From: Siphonodentalium dalli | Taxonomy: Eukaryota; Mollusca; Scaphopoda; Gadilida; Siphonodentaliidae | Direction of reading: 5' to 3' | Assembly: GCA_032622095.1 (NCBI GenBank) | Contig: CP136061.1 | Location: 50,289,797-50,353,796, forward strand | Length of the DNA stretch: 64,000 nt | Shown here: positions 24,419 through 35,333 of the stretch, in pieces | Layout: each line of letters starts with the position of its first letter | Position numbering within the stretch: position 1 is the stretch's first letter | Notes under the pieces: model-generated | Database searches by the model: none | Told to the model about the DNA's origin: nothing | Seen by the model: the letters and a program-made list of their open reading frames with translations, nothing else | Position numbers and translations under genes: made by a program

Positions 24419-24467
24419 CATATATATAAATCTCCGAAAACAAAAATTCTAAAGCATTAAACGATTT

Positions 24468-26839
24468 GCTATATTTCCAGGGCATATATTTCATCTGATT
24501 TTGCGAGAATCCATATATACTTTTTCACGAGAATCCAGGGTAATTTGCAAGAATATTTACGAGAATCTAGATTTGGATTCTCGCCGAAATATAAGCCCTG
24601 ATTTCACTCTGAAGTGTGCCTAAATGGCATAAATTGTACCGTGGTTCCCATGTTCGCCAAAGTGGCATAAATTTATTTCAGGATAATACTAATTTTAGGC
24701 ATTCATTTATATCACTGATATCAGGACAATAAATAGCCATTTCCATTGCATGGAACAAAGAGCGTTATTGTTTATCGGTGTTGTTTTTGGAAGTGGTGGT
24801 AGTTAAATTTTATACATTTCTACCCCCAATAAGTATTTCCGAACAAATGAATTATTAACAAGCGTGACATGACATCATTGACGAAGATAATTAACACCGA
24901 TCTACAAGCAATTAAAGTCTTAAAATGAGCTAAAATTTAACATTTTCTTAATTTTTTTTACATTTTTATCTCTCGCGACATAATTGTCACCAATAAAAAC
25001 AAATTTGATTAATCGTGGAAGTTAGTCGGTGACTATAAATAATGTCACCATTCAACTGAATGTTGTTGAGCATATTTCAACCAATTTTGGAAATTTAAAT
25101 GAATATTTTCTTCACACGCAAAGTAAAATTGACAAATTTCAGGATTTTAGCCTGCTTCGTTGGGACCAAAATTTGTTGTGCACACTCAAGAAACGTCTAC
25201 CGACACTCGCTAGGCCAAATTATGCCATGACCATGCTATAAACTAGCTTGAAATTGGCAAAACAATGAATTTTTTTTGGTTGAAAAAATTTACATGGGAA
25301 TCTCCAGTCCATAGGCATAGAGAACGATTATTTTTCGATAAAAACGAAAATAATGCGAAATGAAAGTCGGCACTCGTCAGAATGGTGCAGAATAACATAC
25401 GAGTCTTGTTATATGCGAAAATTTGACCTCATTCGATAAATTAGTCTCGTAATTAAGGAATCAATGGCGCTCGGACATGTGGAATTCCGTCGCACTGTTA
25501 GTGTTACTGTACATGGCAGACGCAATTTTGAAATGTAAACACGCATCAAACACGCATCAAATTTACCTTTTGTGAGAATAACAAAAGCGCCACCTTGATC
25601 AAAGTAATACAATACACAACAACACATAGAATAAAACTGATATAAACACGGTATAAGTGAGAATAAGACGCGTATTCAGACGTGGAATTTGACAACATTT
25701 CTTCGCTTCGACGCTATAAATATATCTGATCCAGATAACCGAGATGCAGCTATCTGATTTGAAACAAATACCAAGCAATAATCTTAACGTTTCATAATCG
25801 AACTGCGGACCTGATAATTATCGAAATATGTAGGCGAAATAATTTTTAATTAGTTAATCACATGATAGAGACATCAACACACTCTTAAAGACGCAATACA
25901 GCGCCATTTAATGTCATTATTTAACTGGGTCGGTGTTTGTTGTTATCATTATTGCTTCGTTTTTAGTAAGACCATTGTATCTGTTTTGCGCACGTCACTT
26001 TCCATATTTGGAATTTCCATATATGGGATTTGTGTTAACCTCAATACCGATCAAGTTATCTTAGCATAAACATAAAATATATTGTAATTTATGCAACTAC
26101 GACCCAGGTAACCCTGATAACTAATAAAATATGCCGGCCAATTCATTTTAAGATCGTTATTTCACTTTGCTTTAGGCATAAATACACTCTTAAACGCACA
26201 TAAACGACCCATTGGCGTTAAATTAAATATACTCGGTATTTATTAATATTAGTTTTTTATTGCTCAGTATAGAGTTAGACCCTTGACACCTGTCAATATA
26301 TTTGGGCTGAATTCATATGATGCGGTATTATTCCTCGAAATAAACAACAAACCCGTCGTTACTTCGAAATGTCGTTTGGGCTAACATTTACACAAATCCT
26401 CCGTGTGTTCTCCTCAATTGACACACAGGTTCTCAGTCGACACACAGGTTATCCCAGAAACAGGTGTGAAATGATTGATGTTATGTTTGGCAGCTAGTCT
26501 AGTTTGGCAAATTCTGTTCTACAATTTATATCACTAAACCAAATACTATAGGGCACCGTTCAGCTCACAAAATAGAACCGAAATACATGTTCAGTTTGTT
26601 TAGTTTTCAATAACTAAAGATGCACCGTTGTGATGTTTTGTTTGTGATTTGACTGACAGTCTGATTCAAACTATATATATTATATGTTCTTTTTTCTCTA
26701 AATTGTCTCTGTCGCTTTAAAACTGTGGGTTTTAGTCATTTAATTTCCCCCTGTCTGGTTCAGTGGAATCTCAATCACACACACATTATTCTTGGGCGCC
26801 ATTCAGATGGATGGTACACTCACATCCATACAACCGTGC
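24468..26839. other. No supported gene
   Basis: Contains an imperfect inverted repeat at about 24475-24600 (CAGGGC ATATATTTC ... GAAATATAAGCCCTG with repeated GAGAATC). Otherwise AT-rich with chance frames. Confidence 0.45.
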
Positions 26840-27255
26840 AAATAGCGTGTATGTCATTTGCAGAATGAGGTTCAGAGGGTGCATTTGGTGACGCTATCCC
26901 ACACAGCGGGCTAGCATAACCAAAATCACCCTCTGGGAACCTCAATCTGCTTAGGCTCTCAGCTGCTATGGTAGACCTAGGATTAGATGTTGATTAGTTG
27001 GTGTTCACCCGTTGAACACACCGATTATGTATTTTATCTTCTGCAAATTGGGGGATATAGAAACTTCCCAGAAGGGAAAATGTAACTAAAACAATGTTAA
27101 TTTGAGACTATAGATACTTCCCAGAATATGAGGCCCATGCAAATGAGGTCTCCAGTGGTGAATTTGGTGATGCTGTGCGGGATAGCATAACTAAATTCAC
27201 ACTCTGGGGACCTGATTCTGCAAATGACAGACGCGCTATATTAGCAGGCTTGCGT
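26840..27255. mobile_element. GAGGTCC-family foldback MITE
   Basis: GTCATTTGCAGAATGAGGTT, the palindrome around GCTATCCCACAC, the middle GGTGTTCACCCGTTGAACAC, and the end TCTGCAAATGACAGACG. Confidence 0.8.
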
Positions 27256-30007
27256 CTATACAACAAACTGAGTAACATTATCGAGGAAACGGGTGATATA
27301 TATTTAATAAATATTGACATGCGCTGTTGTATATGCTGAAAGGGGAACACGTCCATATCAGCATGCAGTTCAATTTTGTTGCCATTTTGGACGCCATCTT
27401 GGGCGACACCATGGTACAAATTCAATGTAAACGAAATACAATGGTGTATCTATCGTACAATGACTTCACTGTCACAATCTGCTAAACTAACTTTGAGGAA
27501 ATACCCCACTAATATGCGCGACATTCACTCAAGATTGGTTTTCGGTTACCACAGATCAGCGGGTTTGGGTCTGATCGTATTTTATGGGTGGTCAAAGGTG
27601 AAAAATTGTACAATTTCGAGAGAGAAAAAAAAATCTTTAAAAAAATAAAAGTTTGTACACAAAGGCGATCTCTTTGGGTTTTTTATATTAGATATAATTC
27701 CAGTCTGACATTCTTGTGAATTTCTCTATATATGATTCAGACAAAATTTAACCACAATATTAAGTTTTCCGAAATTAGTGAAAATTTGCATAAAAAGCAG
27801 TGTAAAAAGTTCGACTTTTAACCTTGGCACGGGATTATTATTTCCATGTGACTCAACATGAACCTTGGTTGATATGGAAAGTTTCAATTTGTTCTGCCAC
27901 CGACGGGGTATCTCGAAAACTGGACTTGTTCGATCAAAGCTGCTCTAATAAGATAATGATGAATGTACTTTAAACTTATATATCCACCATAAATCGTTGT
28001 TGTTGAAACAAGCCCATTATCTTGCTTTGCATGAGTATGAATATATATCGATAGACAAACAGTTTCTGTTATCTTGCATGGGCATGGTTCTATTTTCTCG
28101 ATGATAGCGCGAAATGCCAGCTGCGTTGCCCCAGTCATGCAATATAACTGTACTGCGACATTTCCTGTTATGTTATGTAGACCGAGAAATTTATACGACT
28201 GTTGAACGGAGTTTGTACGTTTTCACCAGCGGAACTCGCCCTTTAACCAGCTGGCATGTATTTACACATATAATTCGCCTTCTCTCCATGTGATTGACGG
28301 TATGACATTAAGTCATGTATGATATAAGCTGTACTAAACATGGGCCTGCACATGTGAACCCATGACATCGATAAAATAACGCGGAAATATATTTATTAGA
28401 ATACCTGATGCTTAATAATTTATTTAGATTTGTGTCACTCACAATTATAACCCCCACCCGGTAATAAATTCATGTTTATCACGAAATCGCCTCTAAAAGT
28501 CGCCACAATCATGTAACCTCGAGCTGGTACCATCCCTGTATAGTGTGAAATACATTATAAATGAACAGGTATCAACTAAGAACTAGTATTATACTACCTT
28601 TGTTATATTTTTAATGTTATATTGTTCCTGTGCGCGTATTCACGTGGTTTTACAGAATGGTTAAAAACTTATAAGACAATTGAAACTGTGCCATTAAAGG
28701 GCTATTCTACAAAAAAAGATATCTTTTTTCAAGAGAGATGGAATATAATTAATGAATTATTTTTAACATAAACATAAGAGATGAAAAACCCACAAAAGTA
28801 TCAACTGTGCAGAGTCTAAATTGATCAATATCTTATACCATTTAATATATACTCAATCATATAAAATTAATTGAACATGTTTATTTCAGCCTATAACAAA
28901 ACACTTTATATTTTATCCTACTCATATCAATATCTTTAAAATATTTTTATTTTTTATTTTAACCAAATGCATGTATTGTGTCCTTGATTCCTCACATGTC
29001 CGTGTGTATTTATTTGTTTAGACCCGAATAAAAAATATTTAAAAAATAAAATAAAAATATTGTTCCTCGTCAGAACTTCAAACTTTCCCATGTTTAATTT
29101 GAACTGGTAGAACTCCATGCAGGGTTTATATCTCCGCTTAATGAGCTGATAAGACCGCTGCCACTTTTATCTACATTTTTGGGACTTGTGCCATAGTCCT
29201 ATAGGCTCTAGTCCGAGCGAACTATCATGTACGAACGGTCAATAGTCAACTTACAAAATATCAAATAGTTTATATCATTTTGCACTGCACTTTATTCGAG
29301 AGGGTCCTATGTTTATGTGGGATAGAACGTGCATGCAGGGATGCATGCGAAATAATGCACATATACCCTAGCTGTACTGTGATTAAGGAGTTTCCGAGTC
29401 TGAGCTATGTCAAAAAGGGATAAAGTTTAGATGGACAGAAAACTACTTAATTGTTAAGCTAGTACACCACATGAATGAATCTATACTATCTCAAGATCAC
29501 ATGAAGCATATTATATAACAATAAAAATGTAAAAAGGATGACTTTTAATCATATTTTTAGAAGGGAAATTTTGGGATGAGCGTTCTTAGCAAGTATAAAA
29601 ATTGAGTGTGAATGAATAATTGCCATAAAAATTACATGGTCTGAACTATTAAAATGTTTAAATGGCAATATAATTTGAGTTCAATACTGCGTCAAGAATA
29701 TCAGCATTGTGTTAGGTGTGTAACATACGAGAAGCCATTACCATGAATCATTGAAATACCACAATTTTGGAACGCATGTCAGTCCACTAAAGCTGGGAGC
29801 AATCAACAATAGGCCACATTGTTGGAGATAGCTGGTAAGCTGGGAATTTGGCTATGGACCTACGACCTAAAAGTGAGGATAAAATTCATCTCAGCCCAAA
29901 GTTATATATCAATTCTTGCAAAATGGATAATAAAACTATGACCCCTTAGTAGAAGTTATGGATACAGGCCAAGAGAATAAGGGAGCTCAATATGTACACG
30001 AGGGTGC
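27256..30007. other. No supported gene
   Basis: About 2.7 kb of AT-rich sequence. A CCATTTTGGACGCCATCTTG motif lies near 27385. Open frames up to 90 codons show no family signature. Confidence 0.45.
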
Positions 30008-30057
30008 TTGTGTAACATAACGAGAGAGAGAGAAGTGCGGGAGTCGTACCGAAAGTT

Positions 30058-30104
30058 GGCAGCACCCGAAATACCAAGCCGGTCACCCATCCAAGGACCG
30101 ATCG

Positions 30105-30185
<81 letters not shown>

Positions 30186-30240
30186 GCTCGACATTGCTCA
30201 ACTTCGGTGATCACACAAAGCGTCTGACGGCTGTGACCAA
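30058..30240 (-). pseudogene. 5S rRNA-derived sequence interrupted by (GA)n
   Basis: Reading the minus strand: CGTCAGACGC, TGATCACCGAAGTTGAGCAA, TGTCGAGC, then a CT microsatellite, then GGTCCTTGGATGGGTGACCG and GGTATTTCGGGTGCTGCC. This is the order of 5S rRNA (GATCTCGGAAGCTAAGCA...ACTTGGATGGGAGACCG...AATACCGGGTGCTG), including the A-box and C-box regions of its internal promoter. The microsatellite splits it, so it is not a functional 5S gene. It could be a pseudogene or the head of a 5S-derived (SINE3-type) SINE. Confidence 0.7.
30108..30181. repeat. (GA)n microsatellite
   Basis: An uninterrupted GA run of about 73 bp lying inside the 5S-derived sequence. Confidence 0.97.
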
Positions 30241-30308
30241 GAGCTCTAGACGCTCGAGCAGAGAAGTCATGGGCCTTCTATATTTACGTGACCACTGCAC
30301 TTGCAGTT

Positions 30309-30378
30309 CTGGTTAAAACAGACTCCACAGATATGCAGTAGTGAGCCTGAGTATGTGGGGGGATATCTATTACCACCA
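30309..30378 (+). repeat. Left arm of a 2.8-kb inverted-repeat unit
   Basis: CTGGTTAAAACAGACTCCAC and AGATATGCAGTAGTGAG are the inverse of 33035-33107. Confidence 0.8.
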
Positions 30379-30487
30379 GCAAGAGTTCGCTCTATGTAGC
30401 TAAAAATAATTTATGTATTGAAATCATGCAGTGTGGCAGACAATATTTAAACACTATTTTTGGCATGTGACGAATCTACCACTGTGA

Positions 30488-31177
30488 AGGCATTCCAACA
30501 ATCACCTGATAGGATACATCGCATGATAGGATACATCACCCGAAAGGATACATCACCTGATAGGATACAGCGCCCGATAGGATACATCACCTGATAGGAT
30601 ACATCGCCTGATAGGATACATCACCTGATAGGATACATCGCCCGATATGATACATCGCCTGATAGGATACATCGCCTGATAGGATACATCGCCTGATATG
30701 ATACATCGCCCGATAGGATACATCGCCCGATAGGATACATCGCCCTATAGGATACATCACCCGATAGGATACATCGCCCGATAGGATACATCGCCCGATA
30801 GGATACATCGCCTGATAGGATACATCGCCTGATATGATACATCGCCTGATAGGATACACCACCCGATAGGATACATCGCCTGTTAGGATACATCGCCTGA
30901 TAGGATACATCGTAGGATACATCGCCTGATAGGACACATCGCCTGATAGGATACATCGCGCCTGATAGGATACATCGCCTGATAGGATACATCGCCTGAC
31001 AGGATACATCGTCTGACAGGATACATCGCCTGATAGGATACATCGCCTGATAGGATACATCGCCTGATAGGACACATCACCTGATAGGATACATCGCCCG
31101 ATAGGATACATCACCTGATAGGATACATCGCTTGATAGGATACATCGCCCGATAGGATACGTCACCTGATAGGATAC
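30488..31177. repeat. 17-bp minisatellite, about 40 copies
   Basis: CCTGATAGGATACATCG recurs with CCCG, CACC and ATGATAC variants and a few short deletions. It ends exactly at the 453-bp element. Confidence 0.95.
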
Positions 31178-31630
31178 AGGTTACACTGGTGTAAATATTT
31201 CCCATAGGCTTCAATGTTAACGTTTGTTGATCTGCATCAGAGGTCAAATGGAAACTGTTCAAACTGCCTTCGGATTATGTGAGCTTGACATCTGTGGAAA
31301 CTTTCCCAATAAAAAAATCAACACCGTCTAGCAGGGAATCCACTTCAAATTTTCGTTTTTTCATGACTAGGGTCAGTTCCGCACTAAAAAAATATTGTCA
31401 TTTTTTCAATCACACTTAAAATTTCTAAACAGCCACAACAGACTTCACCTTTAATGAATGGGCCTCTTGGCAAATGAAGTTTGTGGGAGAATGATTCCTT
31501 GAATTTTTGTCAACAGTTTACATTTAATTCATGCAACCAATCACAGCCCAGAGTGTTTTAACTGTGAAACTCTATACTCCTCCCGCAACCGCAGGGGGAG
31601 CTGCCTATAGTATTTACACCAGTGTAACCT
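31178..31630. mobile_element. 453-bp MITE with GGTTACACTGG termini, copy 1
   Basis: Inverted ends AGGTTACACTGGTGTAAATA and TATTTACACCAGTGTAACCT. No coding capacity. By eye, base-for-base identical to 32531-32983. The left flank is CA and the right flank TA. Confidence 0.9.
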
Positions 31631-32530
31631 AAAGCGATAGCCCGCCTTTTCGCGGAATAATTGTAACTCCCTACATTTCTTCAGAATTGCCCATCAATGG
31701 AAAAAATGTGTTCAAAAACAATATCACCCCTATGGTTCTTTATTTATCACACACAATTTAACCCCACCCCCTTTAACAAATTATTCATCAAAAAGGCACA
31801 ATTTTCCACCACCAGTCATGTTCAGGCCCCATTTTCACTCAGTTTTAGGGGTCTGGTGTTGCAAACTTGGATCAGCTATGGAAGACTGTACAATATTCTT
31901 TCCATGAGAGAACTTCTGGTGATGTGAGGTCATTGAGTCCAGATCTGATCAGCTGAGCATCAAGCGCATGACTTTATCAGCACATTGAAGAATAAAATAT
32001 GACATTTTCAGGTCTGCAAGGGTGATCCAAGATAACTGGATGTGGGTGTATATTGAATTAGTTGAATAAAGATATGCTCTCTTTGAATTGCTGAAGCATT
32101 TTCTTAAATGTGTCCAAGTTTTAGTGCTATTAACCTTCAAATGACCATACCCACCAGTGGAAATGACACACTTTTATGATATATATCTGTATATCACTGG
32201 CTATAAAATCCAAAATACTTGTTAGATTAGGTTCTTATAACAATTGATATATGTGTCGTTGACATGCTCATGTTATGGGTCATTTGCATTATCATGTGAC
32301 TATTACCACCTTGAATTTTTTTGAAAATACCTTGAAAAATTGTCATTTTTTATGAAAAATCTTACTATTTTTTTGGCTGATGTAAGTGAAAGAAGACATC
32401 AGCAGCAAGAATAGCCACACCAAGCATGAGATATTCATTGGACTGAAAGACCAGGCTCTGTAAAATGCATTAAAATGCTTTAAAGTGACTCCCAGGAATC
32501 AAAAATGATAAAAAGCTATTTTTTCCCTTT
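31631..32530. other. 900-bp spacer between two identical MITEs
   Basis: Unique AT-rich sequence with no recognisable coding region; open frames of about 76 and 63 codons are unremarkable. Confidence 0.6.
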
Positions 32531-32983
32531 AGGTTACACTGGTGTAAATATTTCCCATAGGCTTCAATGTTAACGTTTGTTGATCTGCATCAGAGGTCAA
32601 ATGGAAACTGTTCAAACTGCCTTCGGATTATGTGAGCTTGACATCTGTGGAAACTTTCCCAATAAAAAAATCAACACCGTCTAGCAGGGAATCCACTTCA
32701 AATTTTCGTTTTTTCATGACTAGGGTCAGTTCCGCACTAAAAAAATATTGTCATTTTTTCAATCACACTTAAAATTTCTAAACAGCCACAACAGACTTCA
32801 CCTTTAATGAATGGGCCTCTTGGCAAATGAAGTTTGTGGGAGAATGATTCCTTGAATTTTTGTCAACAGTTTACATTTAATTCATGCAACCAATCACAGC
32901 CCAGAGTGTTTTAACTGTGAAACTCTATACTCCTCCCGCAACCGCAGGGGGAGCTGCCTATAGTATTTACACCAGTGTAACCT
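32531..32983. mobile_element. 453-bp MITE with GGTTACACTGG termini, copy 2
   Basis: Same orientation and sequence as copy 1. Taking the element as GGTTACAC...GTGTAACC, it is flanked by TA on both sides. Confidence 0.92.
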
Positions 32984-33034
32984 ACATGGCTTCCCTGATT
33001 ATGTTGTGATTGGGTGAGATTGGCGTAATAATGG

Positions 33035-33107
33035 TGTTGGTAATAGAAATCCCGCCAAATACTACAGACTCACTACTGCATATCTGTGGAGTCTGTGGTT
33101 TAACCAG
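33035..33107 (-). repeat. Right arm of a 2.8-kb inverted-repeat unit
   Basis: CTCACTACTGCATATCTGTG, GAGTCTGTGGTTTAACCAG and, outside these, TTGGTAATAGAAATCCC pair with 30309-30378. Confidence 0.8.
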
Positions 33108-33291
33108 GTGCTTGAGGAAGCCTCCCCAGTGGTAGACATATGGGCAAAATTTCATATTATTTTAGCGATCATTTTTAGAGCCATGGACAAACTCAAATAT
33201 GGTTCATTGCTTGTGTGTCCATTCCTGAATAGCTTTACCTTATATTCTCGAATAAGTTATTAAAGACATATTATGGAATTGTTAGGCTGCG

Positions 33292-33402
33292 TTAACCCTT
33301 TACCCAACAAACCGGCCAAAACCGGCCAAATAAAGCTATGGTCGACTCGCATATATAAGAGAATGCATTGGCACAGGGCCGTTATGTTGGGTAAAGGGTT
33401 AA
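33292..33402. mobile_element. Short piggyBac-like MITE (TTAA-flanked) with half of the hairpin core
   Basis: TTAACCCTTTACCCAACA and TGTTGGGTAAAGGGTTAA are perfect inverse ends with TTAA at each side. Inside are CCGGCCAAAACCGGCCAAA and a half core, ATGGTCGACTCGCATATATA to GCATTGGCACAGGG. Confidence 0.7.
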
Positions 33403-33984
33403 AGGGGTACTGTACGCCATTTTCATTAAATTTCCGGTGACAATAACGATCTAATATCGATAATATATAGAAACATAAGTAATTTGAGTCGAAGATGTAT
33501 TCTGTAAACGCTCAGGTTAATAGGCTATCTTAAAATTTAATAATTTAAAAGTTAATAATTTGATATAAATTGAATTTATGACTGGAGCCATAAAATGGCG
33601 TCAATTAAATTACGAATAACCGTAATCAAACAAAGTACTTGAGGGATACTGGCTTGTTAAACCGATCGCACACACGATCGCTTAAACATATTATGATGAT
33701 ACGGGGAGAACACTCAAGCCACTCACTGACTAGCGACAATACAATAACTTAAATGATTATATGGGACTAGTATGCCAATATAACTTTTATTTGATTCATT
33801 TGGTTGAAAACTGTACAAATATTACTCGACAACGACAATTTGTATTTTTGCATTCCGGTAAATTTGTCATCCGTAACACTACTTCGTACTCAACAGACTT
33901 TCAAATAATGAAAAAATTGTTACCTTATTCTCCGACTCGGAGACTATAGAAACCAACAACAACATTTGGCGTACAGTACCCCTT
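33402..33984. mobile_element. MITE with AAGGGGTACTG termini (583 bp, TA-flanked)
   Basis: AAGGGGTACTGTACGCCA and TGGCGTACAGTACCCCTT are inverse ends, flanked by TA at 33400-33401 and 33985-33986. A 62-codon frame inside has no recognisable motif. Confidence 0.8.
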
Positions 33985-34326
33985 TAAACTGTGAAGTTAG
34001 TATTCAGTCAGTATGCCAAATGGAGGAATGTAGCATTCTACTACATCGTAAAAAATCTGAAGCAATTCGACCGTACCGCTCCATAGAAAAGATCATCTGA
34101 ACTATGCTAAATTGTAAATATTTACTTCTCGATTCGGGACGCAACTATCAGCGATAAAGTAACAAAATCGATTTCAACATCGAGAGTCACTGAATTTAAT
34201 AAATATATAATAATGGCGGTGTGTGTTGTCATTTTGGATTGAAGATTTGTAAAAATAACTACTTTGAGCAAGATTATCCTCCATTTGTATTTGATCACCA
34301 TACCGGAGTGTTTCACATCACTTTAA

Positions 34327-34743
34327 TAACTCTCCAATAACAAGATTTCACATTTCGAAACCACTGTCATGTAAACATTACTGTTACAGTCAGAGATTAA
34401 AACCATTGTTATGTAAACATTACTGTTACAGTCAGAGATTAAAACCATTGTTATGTAAACATTACTGTTACAGTCAGAGATTAAAACCATTGTTATGTAA
34501 ACATTACTGTTACAGTCAGAGATTAAAACCATTGTTATGTAAACATCACTGTTACAGTCAGAGATTAAAACCATTGTTATGTAAACATTACTGTTACAGC
34601 AGCACTACTGATCAATGTCCAACATTGAGAGTAAAATATTTAAACTTACTACGCAATTAGCAATGTTTGTTGACAAATCACTGTAACAGTTTTGTTTATA
34701 TAACAATGATTTCACGCAAAATTGTGTTATTGGAGAACTTTCA
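34327..34743. mobile_element. MITE with CTCTCCAATAA termini and an expanded arm
   Basis: TAACTCTCCAATAACAAGAT and its inverse ATTGTGTTATTGGAGAA delimit it. Both arms hold AACCATTGTTATGTAAAC / GTTTATATAACAATG, so it is the same family as 7770-8064. Confidence 0.7.
34354..34600. repeat. 42-bp tandem repeat inside a MITE arm, about 6 copies
   Basis: GATTAAAACCATTGTTATGT + AAACATTACTGTTACAGTCA + GA is repeated with one C/T difference. Same length as the large satellite monomer but unrelated in sequence. Confidence 0.95.
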
Positions 34744-34874
34744 AATACTTATAAGAATTAAGAACAATGCTTATCTATTTCTTAATGTTCTTTCTGGTAG
34801 TGATGTTTTTACAGACTTAACATATTTCTTGCACATTTACCCACAACAATAGGCCTTGTGTCCCTTTAAGAATC

Positions 34875-35297
34875 AAGCTTGACGTTAGTGTGCCTGTCAT
34901 TTGCAGAATGAGGTCCCCAGAGGGTGAATTTGATGACGCTATCCCATACAGCGGGCTAACATAACCAAATTCACCCTCTTGGGACCTCATTCTGCATGGC
35001 CTCATCTACTTTGGGGGAGATTGAAGTTCCCAAATGGTGAATATTGTGATGTACACCCATTTGGAACCTTGATTATGCAATGTGTTATCTGCCAATTTTG
35101 GGATATAGATAAACTAAACTAAAAAAGAAATAGAATCTATGTGAAGAAGTTTCTTTTGAAATTTTATAAGAAAGAAACTTTCCAGAGAAGATGAGGCCTA
35201 AGGTTCCCAGAGTGTGAATTTAGTGATGCTAGCCCACTATGCGGGATAGCGTCACTAAATTCACCCTCTGTGGATCTCATTCTGCAAAATCAGGCTT
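34875..35297. mobile_element. GAGGTCC-family foldback MITE at the satellite border
   Basis: AAGCTTGACGTTAGTGTGCC, GCAGAATGAGGTCCCCAGAG, the middle with CAAATGGTGAATATTGTGAT, the right arm GGGATAGCGTCACTAAATTC, ending TCAGGCTT. It ends 36 bp before the 42-bp satellite starts. Confidence 0.8.
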
Positions 35298-35333
35298 GTT
35301 AAGAATGAAAACATACTAGTGGACACTGGCAAT

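Larger units (their letters stand above)
23497..24467. repeat. 485-bp tandem duplication carrying R1
   Basis: GAAATGCAGTTTTTCTGAAC at 23501 and 23986 starts two nearly identical copies that both end TAAAGCATTAAACGATTT. Few differences (GGCAGACAAC/GGCATACACC, TTTGTT/TTCGTT). Confidence 0.92.
33261..34327 (+). repeat. Repeat R1, copy 4, split by two nested MITEs
   Basis: TAAAGACATATTATGGAATT runs to GGCTGCG. R1 then resumes at TTAAACTGTGAAGTTAGTAT after 33986 and continues to TTTCACATCACTTTAA. The interruption holds the two elements at 33292-33402 and 33402-33984. Confidence 0.75.

Noticed and set aside
30058-30240. Functional 5S rRNA gene
   Set aside because: A 73-bp microsatellite splits the sequence between the internal promoter boxes, and the 5' part is poorly conserved.
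31178-32983. The two 453-bp copies as LTRs of one retrotransposon
   Set aside because: Their ends are GGTTACAC...GTGTAACC with 20-bp inverted repeats and a TA target, not TG...CA with a 4-6-bp duplication. The 900-bp interior has no gag or pol.
34354-34600. Common origin of the 42-bp arrays at 34.4 kb and 35.3 kb
   Set aside because: Only the period matches; the unit sequences show no similarity.
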